Positions 42,503-51,690 are shown, counted from the first letter of the stretch. The stretch is DNA of 64,000 nucleotides from JACCYX01 sp964610045 (GCA_964610045.1 CAZSUN010000009.1:4134-68133); one strand, 5' to 3'. Translations and numbers: made by a program. The notes: a model not told the origin generated them from the letters alone.

Positions 42503-44101
42503 TCACGGGGACGGCGCGATCGTTTCGCGATCCTGGTAAATCGGTACGCCGTCGATGGTGGTGACGAGGTCGTAGTACTGGCCGACCTCTTGCCAGAAGG
42601 CGCGGCTACTGTCGGCGAACGGTCCCGGTTGCCGGGTAGCGACAATGAACTGGGGCCGGTTTTCGCTCTGGATGATGGCGATGAGGTCGGCGTAGGAACT
42701 GGGGATGCCGCGCAGTTCCTGGTCGTACAGGTGGCGGTAGGCGGGCGGGCGATCAGCCAGGTAGTAGATCGATGCCTGATCGAAGGCGACATAAATCGTC
42801 GTGCCGGGGTCGGAGTGTTCGCGCAGCCAGGCGGCAACATCGGCCTGAGCCGCGTACCCGGGGTGGGAGAACATTTCCTGCGCCATGCGCTCTGGCGTGC
42901 GGTACCGGATGACCAGGAACGGATTGAGCAGGAGAGCGACGATCGCGATCGGAAGGACGACCCGCATCGCGCGCCCAAGCGTGGGCCAGATCGCGTCGAG
43001 CGTGACGGCCATCCAGATCGCCAGCGGCGCCACCAGCTGGATCATGTAGTGTGCCCACCAGTCGCCGCCGATGCTCGCCCCGAGGGTTGCAGCCATCAGC
43101 CACATGATCAGCAACAGCCTGCCGTCCTCCTGCAGGTTCGGACGGGACGCAGGAACTTCAGTCGCTTCGGGCAGCGGTCGCCGCAGGATCCACCCTGCCA
43201 GGCGCCAGCGGTGCTTCAGCACCAGCAGGAGGATGGTCAGGGTGATGAGTGACCCGGCGCGCCACGACAGCCGGCCGATCGCGTCGAGGTTGTGCTGGAA
43301 CCCGACCGTGGCGGCGCTTTGGGCATGCAGGCGGTAGGTGATGGTGGCGTAAACGAAGTCATTCCAGCCGAGCCACCATCCATGCAGCAGGGATAGCCCG
43401 CCGACGATTCCGATTCCGAGCGTCAGCCAGCCACATCGACCGAGACGCCGCCGCCACGAATCACCTCCGCTGATGATGAGGATGAAGATGATCGCCACCG
43501 GCCACATCGTGGCGGCGGACGGCTTGAGCGAGATGGCGATACCGATGAGCACTCCGGTACCGGTCAACTGCCAGGCCGGCCAGCCGGTGCGCCCGATCCA
43601 GAGAAGCCAGAGCGTGGACAGTGCGGCCGGCAGACCCATGAACATCTCGGCGTTGGCGCTGTACCCTTCGAGATTGGGGAGTGACGACATGACCGCGAAG
43701 AGCACGGCGGCTAGTACAGCCGATCGCGGGGTCGTCCACAGCCGTGTGAATGCCCAGATGGCGAGTGTGGTCACGGCGATGGCGATCCAGGCAGCGAACC
43801 GGATGGCCACTGTTCCGGTCCCGAACAGGTCGAAGATTCCCGCGTAAACGAAAAAGATGCCCTGGGGCCGGCTGATCCAGAGGTCATCGTAGAGATGGCC
43901 CGCGCCTTCGACCCAGCCACGGGTGGCCCAGGCGTATCCACCTTCGTCGGCGAGCATGGGCATCCGGAAAAAGGGAATGCGGAGGGCGAGGCTGAGCAGC
44001 ATGGCGCCAGCCAGCCAAACCCACTCGACCGCAGCAATCGGCGAGCGGTCAATGCAACCGGCTGGCGCATTACGTTGCGGGATGGGCTCGGTTGCGGTCA
44101 C
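42503..44101 (-). CDS. Glycosyltransferase family 39 membrane protein (ArnT/PMT-like)
   Basis: A 532-residue multi-pass transferase that would move a sugar from a polyprenyl-phosphate donor to a protein or lipid at the outer face of the membrane. The family aspartate-glutamate lies in the first outside loop (RMPMLADEGGYAWATRGW, D52 and E53). Many helices follow, and a soluble C-terminal domain (ATRQPGPFADSSRAFWQEVG) closes it. The GTG start overlaps the stop of the upstream RskA-like gene (GTGA), so the two are translated together. The acceptor is unknown. Confidence 0.88.
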   Translation of the reverse strand: MTATEPIPQRNAPAGCIDRSPIAAVEWVWLAGAMLLSLALRIPFFRMPMLADEGGYAWATRGWVEGAGHLYDDLWISRPQGIFFVYAGIFDLFGTGTVAIRFAAWIAIAVTTLAIWAFTRLWTTPRSAVLAAVLFAVMSSLPNLEGYSANAEMFMGLPAALSTLWLLWIGRTGWPAWQLTGTGVLIGIAISLKPSAATMWPVAIIFILIISGGDSWRRRLGRCGWLTLGIGIVGGLSLLHGWWLGWNDFVYATITYRLHAQSAATVGFQHNLDAIGRLSWRAGSLITLTILLLVLKHRWRLAGWILRRPLPEATEVPASRPNLQEDGRLLLIMWLMAATLGASIGGDWWAHYMIQLVAPLAIWMAVTLDAIWPTLGRAMRVVLPIAIVALLLNPFLVIRYRTPERMAQEMFSHPGYAAQADVAAWLREHSDPGTTIYVAFDQASIYYLADRPPAYRHLYDQELRGIPSSYADLIAIIQSENRPQFIVATRQPGPFADSSRAFWQEVGQYYDLVTTIDGVPIYQDRETIAPSP

Positions 44102-44631
44102 CCGCGCGCGCCGCCGGTTGCGCCTGTAAGGAGAACTGGACCGCTTGGCGCCTCACTTCCAGCCTCGGGTTCGAGGGTGACCGTCACCTGGGTGAACAAC
44201 CCGACATCGGCGGGGATCAGTGTGTAGCCGACACCGGTGTCGTCAACCGGGAAGGTTGCGCCAGGCAACGGCGCGGCATCCGCCGTGGGGTAGTACCAGA
44301 CCTGGTAGCTCCGGCCCTCCGGAGCCGGATCGAGATTGGCGACGAAGATAACGCCCGTCCCATCAAGGGAAAAGAACGCCGTACCGTTCGCGTTCGTGGG
44401 AGCGTCGACGGTTGGGAGCAATTGGTAGGCTGTGGCGTTGGCCTGTTGGCGCAGCGTCTCGATTTCTGTCTGGGCCTCGGTCAGGTCGGACTGCGTCTCG
44501 GAAAGTTCGGATCGGAGCGACACGGCCCAGATCAACGTTCCGGCCAATGCCAGGACGAGCAGGCCGATTGCCAGCAACCCTCGATCCATCTTCCTCTTGC
44601 CGGTCCTTCGATCGGTGTCAGTGGTGCTCAC
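44098..44631 (-). CDS. RskA C-terminal-domain-like single-pass membrane protein
   Basis: A 177-residue protein with a basic N-terminus, one membrane helix (LLAIGLLVLALAGTLIWAVS), a short coiled coil (LSETQSDLTEAQTEIETLRQ) and an outer beta domain. That domain has the anti-sigma-K factor pattern LDPAPEGRSYQVWYYPT and GVGYTLIPADVGLFTQVTVT. The cytoplasmic zinc-type anti-sigma part that normally binds a sigma factor is missing, and no sigma factor gene is nearby. It is therefore more likely a structural or sensing partner of the GT39 enzyme encoded by the overlapping gene. Confidence 0.8.
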   Translation of the reverse strand: MSTTDTDRRTGKRKMDRGLLAIGLLVLALAGTLIWAVSLRSELSETQSDLTEAQTEIETLRQQANATAYQLLPTVDAPTNANGTAFFSLDGTGVIFVANLDPAPEGRSYQVWYYPTADAAPLPGATFPVDDTGVGYTLIPADVGLFTQVTVTLEPEAGSEAPSGPVLLTGATGGARG

Positions 44632-44935
44632 ACATTTCCCTGCCGATGGCTATGACCCAGTCGTCGACGGACGTCGACTGCCGCGCGAGGATTCCGCCGC
44701 GAGCTTCACGATATACCACGTATCCTGTATGCTATGTGTGTTCGGACACTCTTGTCATTGAGGGTGTTCGGGACGATGCCTGCCTGGAGTTCCCCGGTCT
44801 CGAGATGCACGCACGGATGGGTCATGTATCCTGTGCGGGCATGAGCATGAGATCGACCGGGATTGGCGGCCAGAAACGATGGAAACGCACGCCGGCGCAC
44901 GAACGCCGGACAGGAACACGAGGAGGAGTCGAGGG
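44632..44935. other. Divergent control region; promoter at 44705-44733
   Basis: No gene is seen. On the plus strand TTCACG (44705-44710) and TATGCT (44728-44733) are 17 bases apart. An imperfect stem (ACACTC...GAGGGTGT, about 44747-44772) follows. The plus-strand transcript would serve the secreted protein at 44936 with a leader of about 200 bases. The promoter for the minus-strand RskA-like gene was not clear. Confidence 0.45.
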
Positions 44936-46225
44936 ATGGGATCGACAGGAACTCCCCAGGGGACGAGCAGGCAGTCCTGGTGGACGTGGCTGGTGATGCT
45001 GGTGGTCGCCAGCATGCTCGTCGGTCCGCTGGGTTCGTCCTCCGCATTCGCCCAGGACACCGACGAGGGCATCCAGACCCCGGATACCGTAGCGCCAGGC
45101 ACTGGTCTGGATGAGGACGATACGACGCCGGATGCGGTTGACGAGGAGGAAGCGACCACCGAACCAGAGGACGAACCAACCTCCGAGCCGGAACCCGACG
45201 GCGATGCTGGAGCATTTGTGCTTGACGCCACAGGTTCAGGCAGTCCGGCAGTGATCGGACAAGGGTTGGCATTCCTCACCGGCGACCGCGTGGTATGGCA
45301 AGTTCGAGAGGTGGAACCGGAATCGGCGGACGATGCTGCTTCGACATCAGCAACCACTTCGCTGATGTACCAGGTCGAAGGGTCGACAATCGTCCGAAAT
45401 GACCTTACCGGCAAGCGGGCGCTGGTGGATCCCGGAGAGGCGTTTTTCCTGTCCGGCGGCGATCCGTACACCGTGATGGCGAATACGAGCGACTCGCTCG
45501 TATGGTATTTCGAGATCGTGAGCGACTCGAATGTCGACGATGACGCGTTTTACGAGAGTCCGCTGATCGAGGACTACGATGAGGGCGTGTTCGATCTCGA
45601 ACTGATCCGGTACGTGCTCGCTCCTGGCGAAAAGGCCGACATCCCCGAGCATACCGGCCCGGCCCTCATCATGTCGCTCGAGGGTGATATCGACATCGAG
45701 AGCGGTGGTTTGGGACTGCTGGCCACGGGAGATGGTCAACTCGTCTTCGATCCAGGCACAGTTTCCAACAACAGCAACGATCCCGTGGTATACGCAGTCG
45801 TTGCCCTGGGTGCCGAGGTCAGCAACGCGTCGGCCGGATCGGTAAGCACGGCGCCAACACCCGAGGCAACGGATGACGACGCGGCAGCGACCGACGACAC
45901 GGCCGATACCGAAACGGACGCGACCGACGACAGTGGCACGGATGCCGGGACCGGCAGCAGCGACTACCGAACCAGCCTCAACATCACGGCACTCGCCGAA
46001 CTGTACGTGGTGGTCGTCGTCGACGGTGTAACGGCGTTCGATGGTCCGATTCCGGAAGGCGGCCAGTCGGGCGCCATCGTTGGAAGCGTGTTCGAGGTCT
46101 ACACATCATGGGGTGCGATGACTCAGTTCACCAATGCGTGCGGCGAGACCTTCAACATGGGCTACGAGGAGGGTGAGGTGACCTATTACCTGGAAGCCAA
46201 CGCCGACTCGTGTCCGCCTGCATAG
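44936..46225 (+). CDS. Secreted acidic protein with cupin-like and RodZ-C-like domains
   Basis: A 429-residue exported protein. A signal segment (WWTWLVMLVVASMLVGPLGS, cut near AFAQDT) precedes an acidic low-complexity linker of Asp/Glu/Thr/Pro. A beta-rich cupin-like middle part comes next (VDPGEAFFLSGGDPYTVMAN, RYVLAPGEKADIPEHTGPAL), then a second acidic linker. The C-terminal 75 residues (LNITALAELYVVVVVDGVTA then FDGPIPEGG) look like the DUF4115 domain of RodZ. ATG 44936 has GGAGG nine bases upstream. The acidic composition resembles surface proteins; the function is not known. Confidence 0.8.
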   Translation: MGSTGTPQGTSRQSWWTWLVMLVVASMLVGPLGSSSAFAQDTDEGIQTPDTVAPGTGLDEDDTTPDAVDEEEATTEPEDEPTSEPEPDGDAGAFVLDATGSGSPAVIGQGLAFLTGDRVVWQVREVEPESADDAASTSATTSLMYQVEGSTIVRNDLTGKRALVDPGEAFFLSGGDPYTVMANTSDSLVWYFEIVSDSNVDDDAFYESPLIEDYDEGVFDLELIRYVLAPGEKADIPEHTGPALIMSLEGDIDIESGGLGLLATGDGQLVFDPGTVSNNSNDPVVYAVVALGAEVSNASAGSVSTAPTPEATDDDAAATDDTADTETDATDDSGTDAGTGSSDYRTSLNITALAELYVVVVVDGVTAFDGPIPEGGQSGAIVGSVFEVYTSWGAMTQFTNACGETFNMGYEEGEVTYYLEANADSCPPA

Positions 46226-46249
46226 GCTGTCACTCGGCACCCATCGGGT

Positions 46250-46279
46250 TTGACGCAGCCGGGATGTGTTCCATACACT
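46250..46279 (+). promoter_or_regulatory. Likely mscL promoter
   Basis: TTGACG (46250-46255) and TACACT (46274-46279) with an 18-base spacer, about 60 bases before the mscL ATG. It lies in the short gap after the secreted-protein gene, so mscL can be transcribed alone. Confidence 0.5.
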
Positions 46280-46339
46280 CCACGGACGTGAACCAGTGCC
46301 GGATTCACAGGGGATCCATACGGAGGGGAACACGGGCAG

Positions 46340-46780
46340 ATGCGATCGATTCTCGATGAGTTCAAACAGTTCCTGCTGAGAGGCAATGTCGTTGACCTGG
46401 CAGTGGCGGTGGTCATCGGTGGGGCGTTCGGCGCGGTGGTAACCGCGTTCGTCGACAACCTGGTCATGCCACTGATTGCCCTGCTGGGCGGCGAACCGGA
46501 CTTCACGTCCATCGGTTTCTCGATCAATGGCACCTACTTTGGAGTCGGCTCCTTCCTGACCGCGCTCGTCTCGTTCGTCATCGTGGCGGCGGTGATCTTC
46601 TTCTTTGTGGTCAAGCCGATGAATCTGCTCACCGAGCGGATGGCGAAGGCGCCGACGCCGGATCCGACCACCTGGAAGTGCCCGTACTGCTTTTCCGAGG
46701 TGACGATTGGGGCGACGCGCTGCCCGCATTGCACCTCCGAGATTCCGGCAGTACCGATCGCAGCCGAAGCGACGGCCTGA
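46340..46780 (+). CDS. mscL: Large-conductance mechanosensitive channel MscL with C-terminal zinc ribbon
   Basis: A 146-residue osmotic safety-valve channel. The MscL core is clear: EFKQFLLRGNVVDLAVAVVI then GGAFGAVVTAFVDNLVMPLI, a periplasmic loop, and SFVIVAAVIFFFVVKPMN. The end differs from standard MscL. After residue 103 the C-terminal helical bundle is replaced by a linker and CPYC (114-117) plus CPHC (128-131), a four-cysteine zinc ribbon. It has its own promoter and a strong terminator, so it is a single-gene unit. A zinc or redox input on the channel, or a five-fold assembly knob, is possible. Confidence 0.94.
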   Translation: MRSILDEFKQFLLRGNVVDLAVAVVIGGAFGAVVTAFVDNLVMPLIALLGGEPDFTSIGFSINGTYFGVGSFLTALVSFVIVAAVIFFFVVKPMNLLTERMAKAPTPDPTTWKCPYCFSEVTIGATRCPHCTSEIPAVPIAAEATA

Positions 46781-46793
46781 CTCAACGAGCAGC

Positions 46794-46844
46794 AACGGAA
46801 ACGGAACACCCCCGGATATACCCGAGGGGTGTTCCGTTTCCGTT
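46794..46844 (+). terminator. Strong intrinsic terminator after mscL
   Basis: A perfect 19-base stem (46794-46812 with 46826-46844; arms beginning AACGGAAACGG and ending CCGTTTCCGTT) with a 13-base loop. The right arm runs directly into TTTTT. It is the clearest rho-independent terminator in the window. Confidence 0.9.
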
Positions 46845-46847
46845 TTT

Positions 46848-47292
46848 GCCAATTGGGATACTACCGATTCCGGATGGATGGCTGGGAAACGTCCCGGTCG
46901 CGGCGGGTTGTCATTCCGAGGCGACGGTCTCACTTCCCGAGTCTGGGACGGTTCCGCCCCTCGTGTCGAGGACTCATAGGGGGAGGTATGCCGGATCTGA
47001 ACACCCTACGACACCGAGACAAGCGCCGCACAGGGGCTACCTACCCCTGTGCGCGTGTTGAAGGGCGGTCAGGAGGGGTGTCGGTCAGGGGTTGGGATCG
47101 AGGAATCTTCTCCGCTCACGATGCGCTTCCCTCGGTTGGGGAAGCGTTGGCAATGGGGGCCCAGGCAATGACACGCTCTGCCACGAGCGGGAGTCATCGT
47201 TCGGAGTGGGTATCACCATCTGGATCTCGTTGAGGCATCTTGTTGTCGGCGGAGCCGGAACTGGTCGTTGTCCCTCGAGGCTGACGGTGAGA
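46848..47292. other. Gene-free gap with repeat fragments
   Basis: No convincing gene in these 445 bases. It contains a partial TTGTCATTCCGAG element (46908-46920). A perfect hairpin CGCACAGGGG / CCCCTGTGCG is at 47027-47053, and a degraded GAGGAATCTTCTCCGCTC copy is near 47098. The rest shows no recognisable structure. Confidence 0.5.
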
Positions 47293-47550
47293 CTAGCAGG
47301 CGTTGGCGGCGGGAACCACATCGACGATCGGGGAGAGGTGACCTTCGGCGATGGCAACTTCGACCTGCTCGGCAAAGGCGCTGATTTCGCGTCCATCGTC
47401 TGCCCGCAGCGTGACGTGCAGGAGTCCAAGCTTGTCGGTCACCAGGCGGGCCACGGTCAGGTCGGCGCTGAGCTGGTCGGAACTCTGGAAGCGCTGGCCA
47501 GGTGTGAGGAAGGTGGCGAAACCTGGTCGTACAGTCGAAACGGCTACCAT
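47293..47550 (-). CDS. Small hypothetical protein
   Basis: An 85-residue protein with a protein-like second half (RLVTDKLGLLHVTLRADDGR then EISAFAEQVEVAI). AAGGAG lies four bases before the ATG, and a promoter with a consensus TTGACA is found 200 bases upstream on the same strand. The alternating polar/hydrophobic pattern suggests a small beta fold with a short helix. I recognise no family. It stands alone between repeat-containing gaps. The good ribosome site and promoter make it likely to be real. Confidence 0.6.
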   Translation of the reverse strand: MVAVSTVRPGFATFLTPGQRFQSSDQLSADLTVARLVTDKLGLLHVTLRADDGREISAFAEQVEVAIAEGHLSPIVDVVPAANAC

Positions 47551-47920
47551 CGATCGAACTCCTTGTCATGCCCGCCTCGTTGCGGGTGAAACCAGCCCGT
47601 CACGTACGCCTGGAAGCCAGGCGGGTGCCGGGAGCCGGCGGCCTTCAACGGCCGATCAGAATCGCTCACACCGCTCAGGGATTCCGAGTGTTTACCAGGA
47701 CGAACTCGTGAGAGATTTCACATACTAGATACGATGCCCCGGATGTCCTGTCAAGAGGTATGGACGTACAGTCCGTGGTTTTGGTTCCCTGGGGGTGTCG
47801 TGGAATGCGTTCGGCGGTAGAATTGCCGAGCGAGCAGCGCTCCATCGGGTTCTTCCGCAACATGGATGCTGCCAGGCACACCTGCCGCCCTATACCACTG
47901 CCTGTTCATATGAGGGAAGC
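47551..47920. other. Divergent control region with a minus-strand promoter
   Basis: No gene is seen. On the minus strand TTGACA (47754-47749) and TATCTA (47731-47726) are exactly 17 bases apart, pointing to the small gene at 47293-47550. For the plus strand, TAGAAT near 47816 is a weak -10 candidate for the heme O synthase gene, without a good -35. Confidence 0.45.
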
Positions 47921-48829
47921 ATGCTCAACGACGCCGTGCGGCCGCTCGAATCCGAAATCACCCAGGTACGGTCGATCGTCAGCGATTACGTTGCCTTGAT
48001 GAAGCCGGGTATCCTGACGCTGCTCCTGGTGACCACCCTGGGCGCCATGCTGGTGGCCGAGCAGGGCATTCCCGATTTCGGCCTGGTCGTCGTTACACTC
48101 CTTGGCGGCATCCTCACTGCCGGCGGCGCGAACGTCATCAACTGCTATATCGATCGCGATATCGATGCCGTGATGAGCCGGACCCGGAAGCGGGGCACCG
48201 CCACGGGGCGCATCTCTCCCACAGCCGCCCTGGTGTTCGGCATCGGCCTGACGGTGGCTGGCGTGCTGCTGCTCGGGTTCGTGGTCAACTGGCTCGCGGC
48301 GATCCTGGCGCTCGCCGGGAACCTGTACTACGTCTTCGTGTACACCCTCTGGCTGAAGCGGCGGACCCCACACAACATCGTGGTGGGCGGGGCGGCTGGA
48401 GCGGTGCCGCCGTTGGTTGGCTGGGCGGCGGTGACCGGAGGTTTGACCGCGCCGGCCTGGATTCTGTTTGCGGTGATTTTCTACTGGACCCCACCCCACT
48501 TCTGGGCGCTGTCGCTGCTGAAGCAGGGAGAGTACGGCCGGGTCGGCGTGCCGATGTTGCCGGTCGTGGCCGGCGAGGAAGAGACACGTCGCCAGGTGTT
48601 CCTCTACACGATCCTGCTGGTCGCAGTGACCTTGCTGCTGGTGCCATTCGGCATGAGCTGGATCTACCTGGCCGGAGCAGTCGTGCTGGGAGGCTGGTTC
48701 CTGCGCCTGGCGTGGCGCCTGCTGACCGATCCGAGCAAGGCGGCAGCCCGCACGACGTTCTTCTACTCGATCTGGTACCTGGCGGCATTGTTCGCCGTGA
48801 TGGTGACCGATCGCCTGGTGTTCGCCTAG
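47921..48829 (+). CDS. ctaB: Protoheme IX farnesyltransferase (heme O synthase)
   Basis: A 302-residue UbiA-superfamily membrane enzyme that adds a farnesyl group to heme B, making heme O for terminal oxidases. The prenyl-diphosphate site is NCYIDRDIDAVMSRTRKR (N74, D78, D82). NIVVGGAAGAVPPLVGWAAV and IFYWTPPHFWALSLLKQGEY are the other family blocks. ATG 47921 has GAGGG four bases upstream; an earlier in-frame start gives an unrelated, Cys/His-rich tail and is rejected. No oxidase genes are adjacent. Confidence 0.96.
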   Translation: MLNDAVRPLESEITQVRSIVSDYVALMKPGILTLLLVTTLGAMLVAEQGIPDFGLVVVTLLGGILTAGGANVINCYIDRDIDAVMSRTRKRGTATGRISPTAALVFGIGLTVAGVLLLGFVVNWLAAILALAGNLYYVFVYTLWLKRRTPHNIVVGGAAGAVPPLVGWAAVTGGLTAPAWILFAVIFYWTPPHFWALSLLKQGEYGRVGVPMLPVVAGEEETRRQVFLYTILLVAVTLLLVPFGMSWIYLAGAVVLGGWFLRLAWRLLTDPSKAAARTTFFYSIWYLAALFAVMVTDRLVFA

Positions 48830-48869
48830 TCCAGGGCGCAACATCGGGGTTGGCATGGTTCGTGACCGG

Positions 48870-48886
48870 GCCGAGACACGCTCGGC
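48870..48886. repeat. Short palindrome GCCGAG-5-CTCGGC
   Basis: GCCGAG ACACG CTCGGC, a second copy of the unit at 29167-29183, between convergent genes (heme O synthase and the LuxR regulator). Confidence 0.5.
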
Positions 48887-49047
48887 TACCCGACGTGCCC
48901 GGGTCGCGGCAAAACGCGCTGAATCCGGATGAGCACTGGTGGATGCCTGGTAGGGCGGGCCAGGTGTGACCCGCCGTGCGCGATCACGGATGTTCGCCCC
49001 GACGCCCGAGTGATGTGAGGGTGCTCAAGACACCCGCTGAGTCCGTA

Positions 49048-51690
49048 TCAGTCGAGCAGGCCACGTGCCCGCGCGATGGCCACAGCCTCGGTACGGGACT
49101 GGGCGTCGAGTCGTCGAGTTATGTGCGTCAGGTGATTCCGCACGGTATTTGGGGACAGAAAGAGGGTGTCGGCGATCTGCTGGTTCGTCCTGCCGTTTGC
49201 CACCAAGCGCAGGATTTCCAGTTCGCGGCGAGAAATCTCAGCCTTTTCGGTGGCCGGCGGCGTAAACAGATGCGGGCGACGAGCGAGCCGGTCGCGTACG
49301 GTTCGAGAGTGATCCCAGGCACGCTGCAGGAGTGGCTGGAGATCGTACACCGGAATCTCCAGCGACCGCACGAACCCTCCGGCGTTAGCGATCTCCAGCG
49401 CCTTGCCCAAGGAGTCATGCGCCACCGTGTCATCATGCAACTCGTGGCTCGCCGCCGCCAGGCGCATCAATGCTCCGATCTGGTCGGGTCGGCGCCTGGT
49501 CAGCGCCGACCTCTCGGCCAGGGATCGTGCCTGTGTGGCGGCATCGCCGTATTCGCGGCGCGTCAGGTGAAGATCGATGGCGAGGATTCCCGGATTGACA
49601 TCCCCAAACACCATGCTCCACGGCACCACCTCCGAGCGATCGTCCGAAAGGAGGTCGTCGACCAGCGAGAGCTCGCCACGCTCGAGCCAGCGATAGGCGA
49701 GGTGCAACAGGATGAGGTCTCGTTCGGGTAGTTGCCGGGTTTGGCCGATGTACTGATGGGCCCACTCACCGACGGCGTCCCCGTCACCAGCTGCCAGCAT
49801 CACCCGGATTCGGGCAAGGGCGGCATAGCGTCGCCATCCGATGACGTGTCCCCGCTCGCGGTCTGCCAGGAGCAGGCGAGTACTCGCGCCCGACGGATCG
49901 TGATGAGGCTTGAGCAGGTCCAACTCCAGTAAGGCGTCGATGTGCGCGAGTTCGGCCGTCGCTTCATCCAGCCGGGCAAGTTCGAGGTAGATGGCGATGA
50001 GCCGACCCCGGATTGCCACGACGAGGTCGGGGTCGTGCCCAGTCGACCGGCCAAGGATGATTCTGTACATGGTGATCGCGGAGTTGAGGTCGCCGCGCAC
50101 CGCGTACATGTCGGCGCGATCGGGATCGATCACCCGATTAACCCAACGCTCATCCCGGGGCAGTTGCCGGGAAATCCGGATTGCCAGGTCGCGCGCCGTC
50201 AGGGCCTCGTCGTCCCGCCCTTCGAGCATTGACCGTTTGTTCAGGACCGTGGCTGCGTACATCCGCTCCACGAGACTCGTTTTTGGCAACAGTTCGAGCG
50301 CCCTGGTCAATTGAGCAACGGCCTCTGTATCGTTGCCGCGGAAATGCGCGAACATCCCGCGCAACAGGGCAAGTCTCCCACGGTCGCGGGGGTGATCGCT
50401 CGCCTCTAAAAACTCCTGGAATGCGCCGAACGGGATACTGTTCTCGTTTGTTCGCGCCGAGCCCATGTTGCCAAGCATGAGCCAGTACTGGAGATCTGGA
50501 TTTCGCTCCATGACCCTGGCGGGGACCTGCCCGAGCCAGAGTCGCATCCCGTGGAACATACTCCGGTCTGCAAGCCACTTGCCAAAGGCCTGGAACACGC
50601 ATTCGATCAGGTCCGGATCGGTGGTCTGGAGCGCGAGATCTGCGGCCGCCTCGAGTTCGTTGCTTTCAAGCAACGCGGCGACCAAGGCGCGACGGTCTTT
50701 CCTCGGCGCTGGACTGCGGCGTGACGCGAGCCGCCGGAGCACGGACGCGAACAAGGGGTTGTGGTAAAAGCGCCCGCTGTGGGTTTGGCTTTCCTCCAGG
50801 AAGCCGGATTGTGATGCCAGCAAGGCGAGCAGTCCGGGCGTCGCCTCGCCACCAAGGTCGTGTCCGCATGTTTCCACCGAGAGAAAGGGAAGATCGGCGG
50901 TGCTGAAGAGGGCGTCCTGCAGATGCTCCGGCAGAGGCGCGATGACTTCCTCTTCGAAGTAGTCATCAAGTGCCTGGTCCCAGGCCGCCCAGTCGAACGC
51001 GGTGCGCCCAGGCGGGAAACTGGTTCGTGCGAGCCCAACGTTGGCCGCCAGCGCCAGGCCGGCTGGCCAGCCCAGGGTGATGCTCCACAGCGTGCGAATG
51101 AGTTCGCGGGATTCACCATCATCGGACAGGTGCGATCCGAGCAGGGCATAGGCCTCCGGCAAGGTCAGGCGAAGGTCGTTTCCGATGATGTCCCGAACTC
51201 GCCCGAGCGACCGTAACCGTGCCAGGCGAAACGGAAGCGGTGAGCGCCCGGAGACGATGAGTTTCGTCATCGGGGGGAGATTCGGGATGGCGTTGTCGAG
51301 GAGCGTAATGCATCGACTGTCTGTCAGCACATGCGAGTTGTCCAGCACCAGGCCGGACAACTCGCCTGGGCGCAGCAGGCGCGGACCCGCCCTGGTCGCC
51401 TCGGTGCCGAGCGCATTGGCCAGGTGTTCGCCCAGGCGAACGGGATCGTTGTCATTGGGGCTCAGCGAAAGCCAACCGATGGCGGGCGATCGGCGGTTGG
51501 CCCAGGTCGCCAGCATGGTTGTCTTGCCGAACCCGGCGGCGGCCGTAACGAAGACGACGGTTGCCGGTTCATCGAGCAGATCGTGCAGGCGCTCCCGAAC
51601 CAACGCATGATTGACGACGCTGTCATCGATCTGGGGGGAGACGGGGTCCAGACCGGGTGCATGGACGATTGACTTGTCGAGAATGCTCAT
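49048..51690 (-). CDS. Large ATP-binding LuxR-family regulator (MalT-like)
   Basis: An 880-residue STAND-type activator. The NTPase part has Walker A AAGFGKTTML (51-60). A long helical TPR-like sensor region follows (for example LDEATAELAHIDALLELDLL). The C-terminal LuxR helix-turn-helix is ISRRELEILRLVANGRTNQQ then IADTLFLSPNTVRNHLTHI. Proteins of this type are switched on by an inducer and ATP, as MalT is by maltotriose. The inducer and targets are not apparent here, since neighbouring genes are unrelated. ATG 51690 is preceded by a G-run; the in-frame extension to 51891 lacks protein-like character. Confidence 0.93.
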   Translation of the reverse strand: MSILDKSIVHAPGLDPVSPQIDDSVVNHALVRERLHDLLDEPATVVFVTAAAGFGKTTMLATWANRRSPAIGWLSLSPNDNDPVRLGEHLANALGTEATRAGPRLLRPGELSGLVLDNSHVLTDSRCITLLDNAIPNLPPMTKLIVSGRSPLPFRLARLRSLGRVRDIIGNDLRLTLPEAYALLGSHLSDDGESRELIRTLWSITLGWPAGLALAANVGLARTSFPPGRTAFDWAAWDQALDDYFEEEVIAPLPEHLQDALFSTADLPFLSVETCGHDLGGEATPGLLALLASQSGFLEESQTHSGRFYHNPLFASVLRRLASRRSPAPRKDRRALVAALLESNELEAAADLALQTTDPDLIECVFQAFGKWLADRSMFHGMRLWLGQVPARVMERNPDLQYWLMLGNMGSARTNENSIPFGAFQEFLEASDHPRDRGRLALLRGMFAHFRGNDTEAVAQLTRALELLPKTSLVERMYAATVLNKRSMLEGRDDEALTARDLAIRISRQLPRDERWVNRVIDPDRADMYAVRGDLNSAITMYRIILGRSTGHDPDLVVAIRGRLIAIYLELARLDEATAELAHIDALLELDLLKPHHDPSGASTRLLLADRERGHVIGWRRYAALARIRVMLAAGDGDAVGEWAHQYIGQTRQLPERDLILLHLAYRWLERGELSLVDDLLSDDRSEVVPWSMVFGDVNPGILAIDLHLTRREYGDAATQARSLAERSALTRRRPDQIGALMRLAAASHELHDDTVAHDSLGKALEIANAGGFVRSLEIPVYDLQPLLQRAWDHSRTVRDRLARRPHLFTPPATEKAEISRRELEILRLVANGRTNQQIADTLFLSPNTVRNHLTHITRRLDAQSRTEAVAIARARGLLD

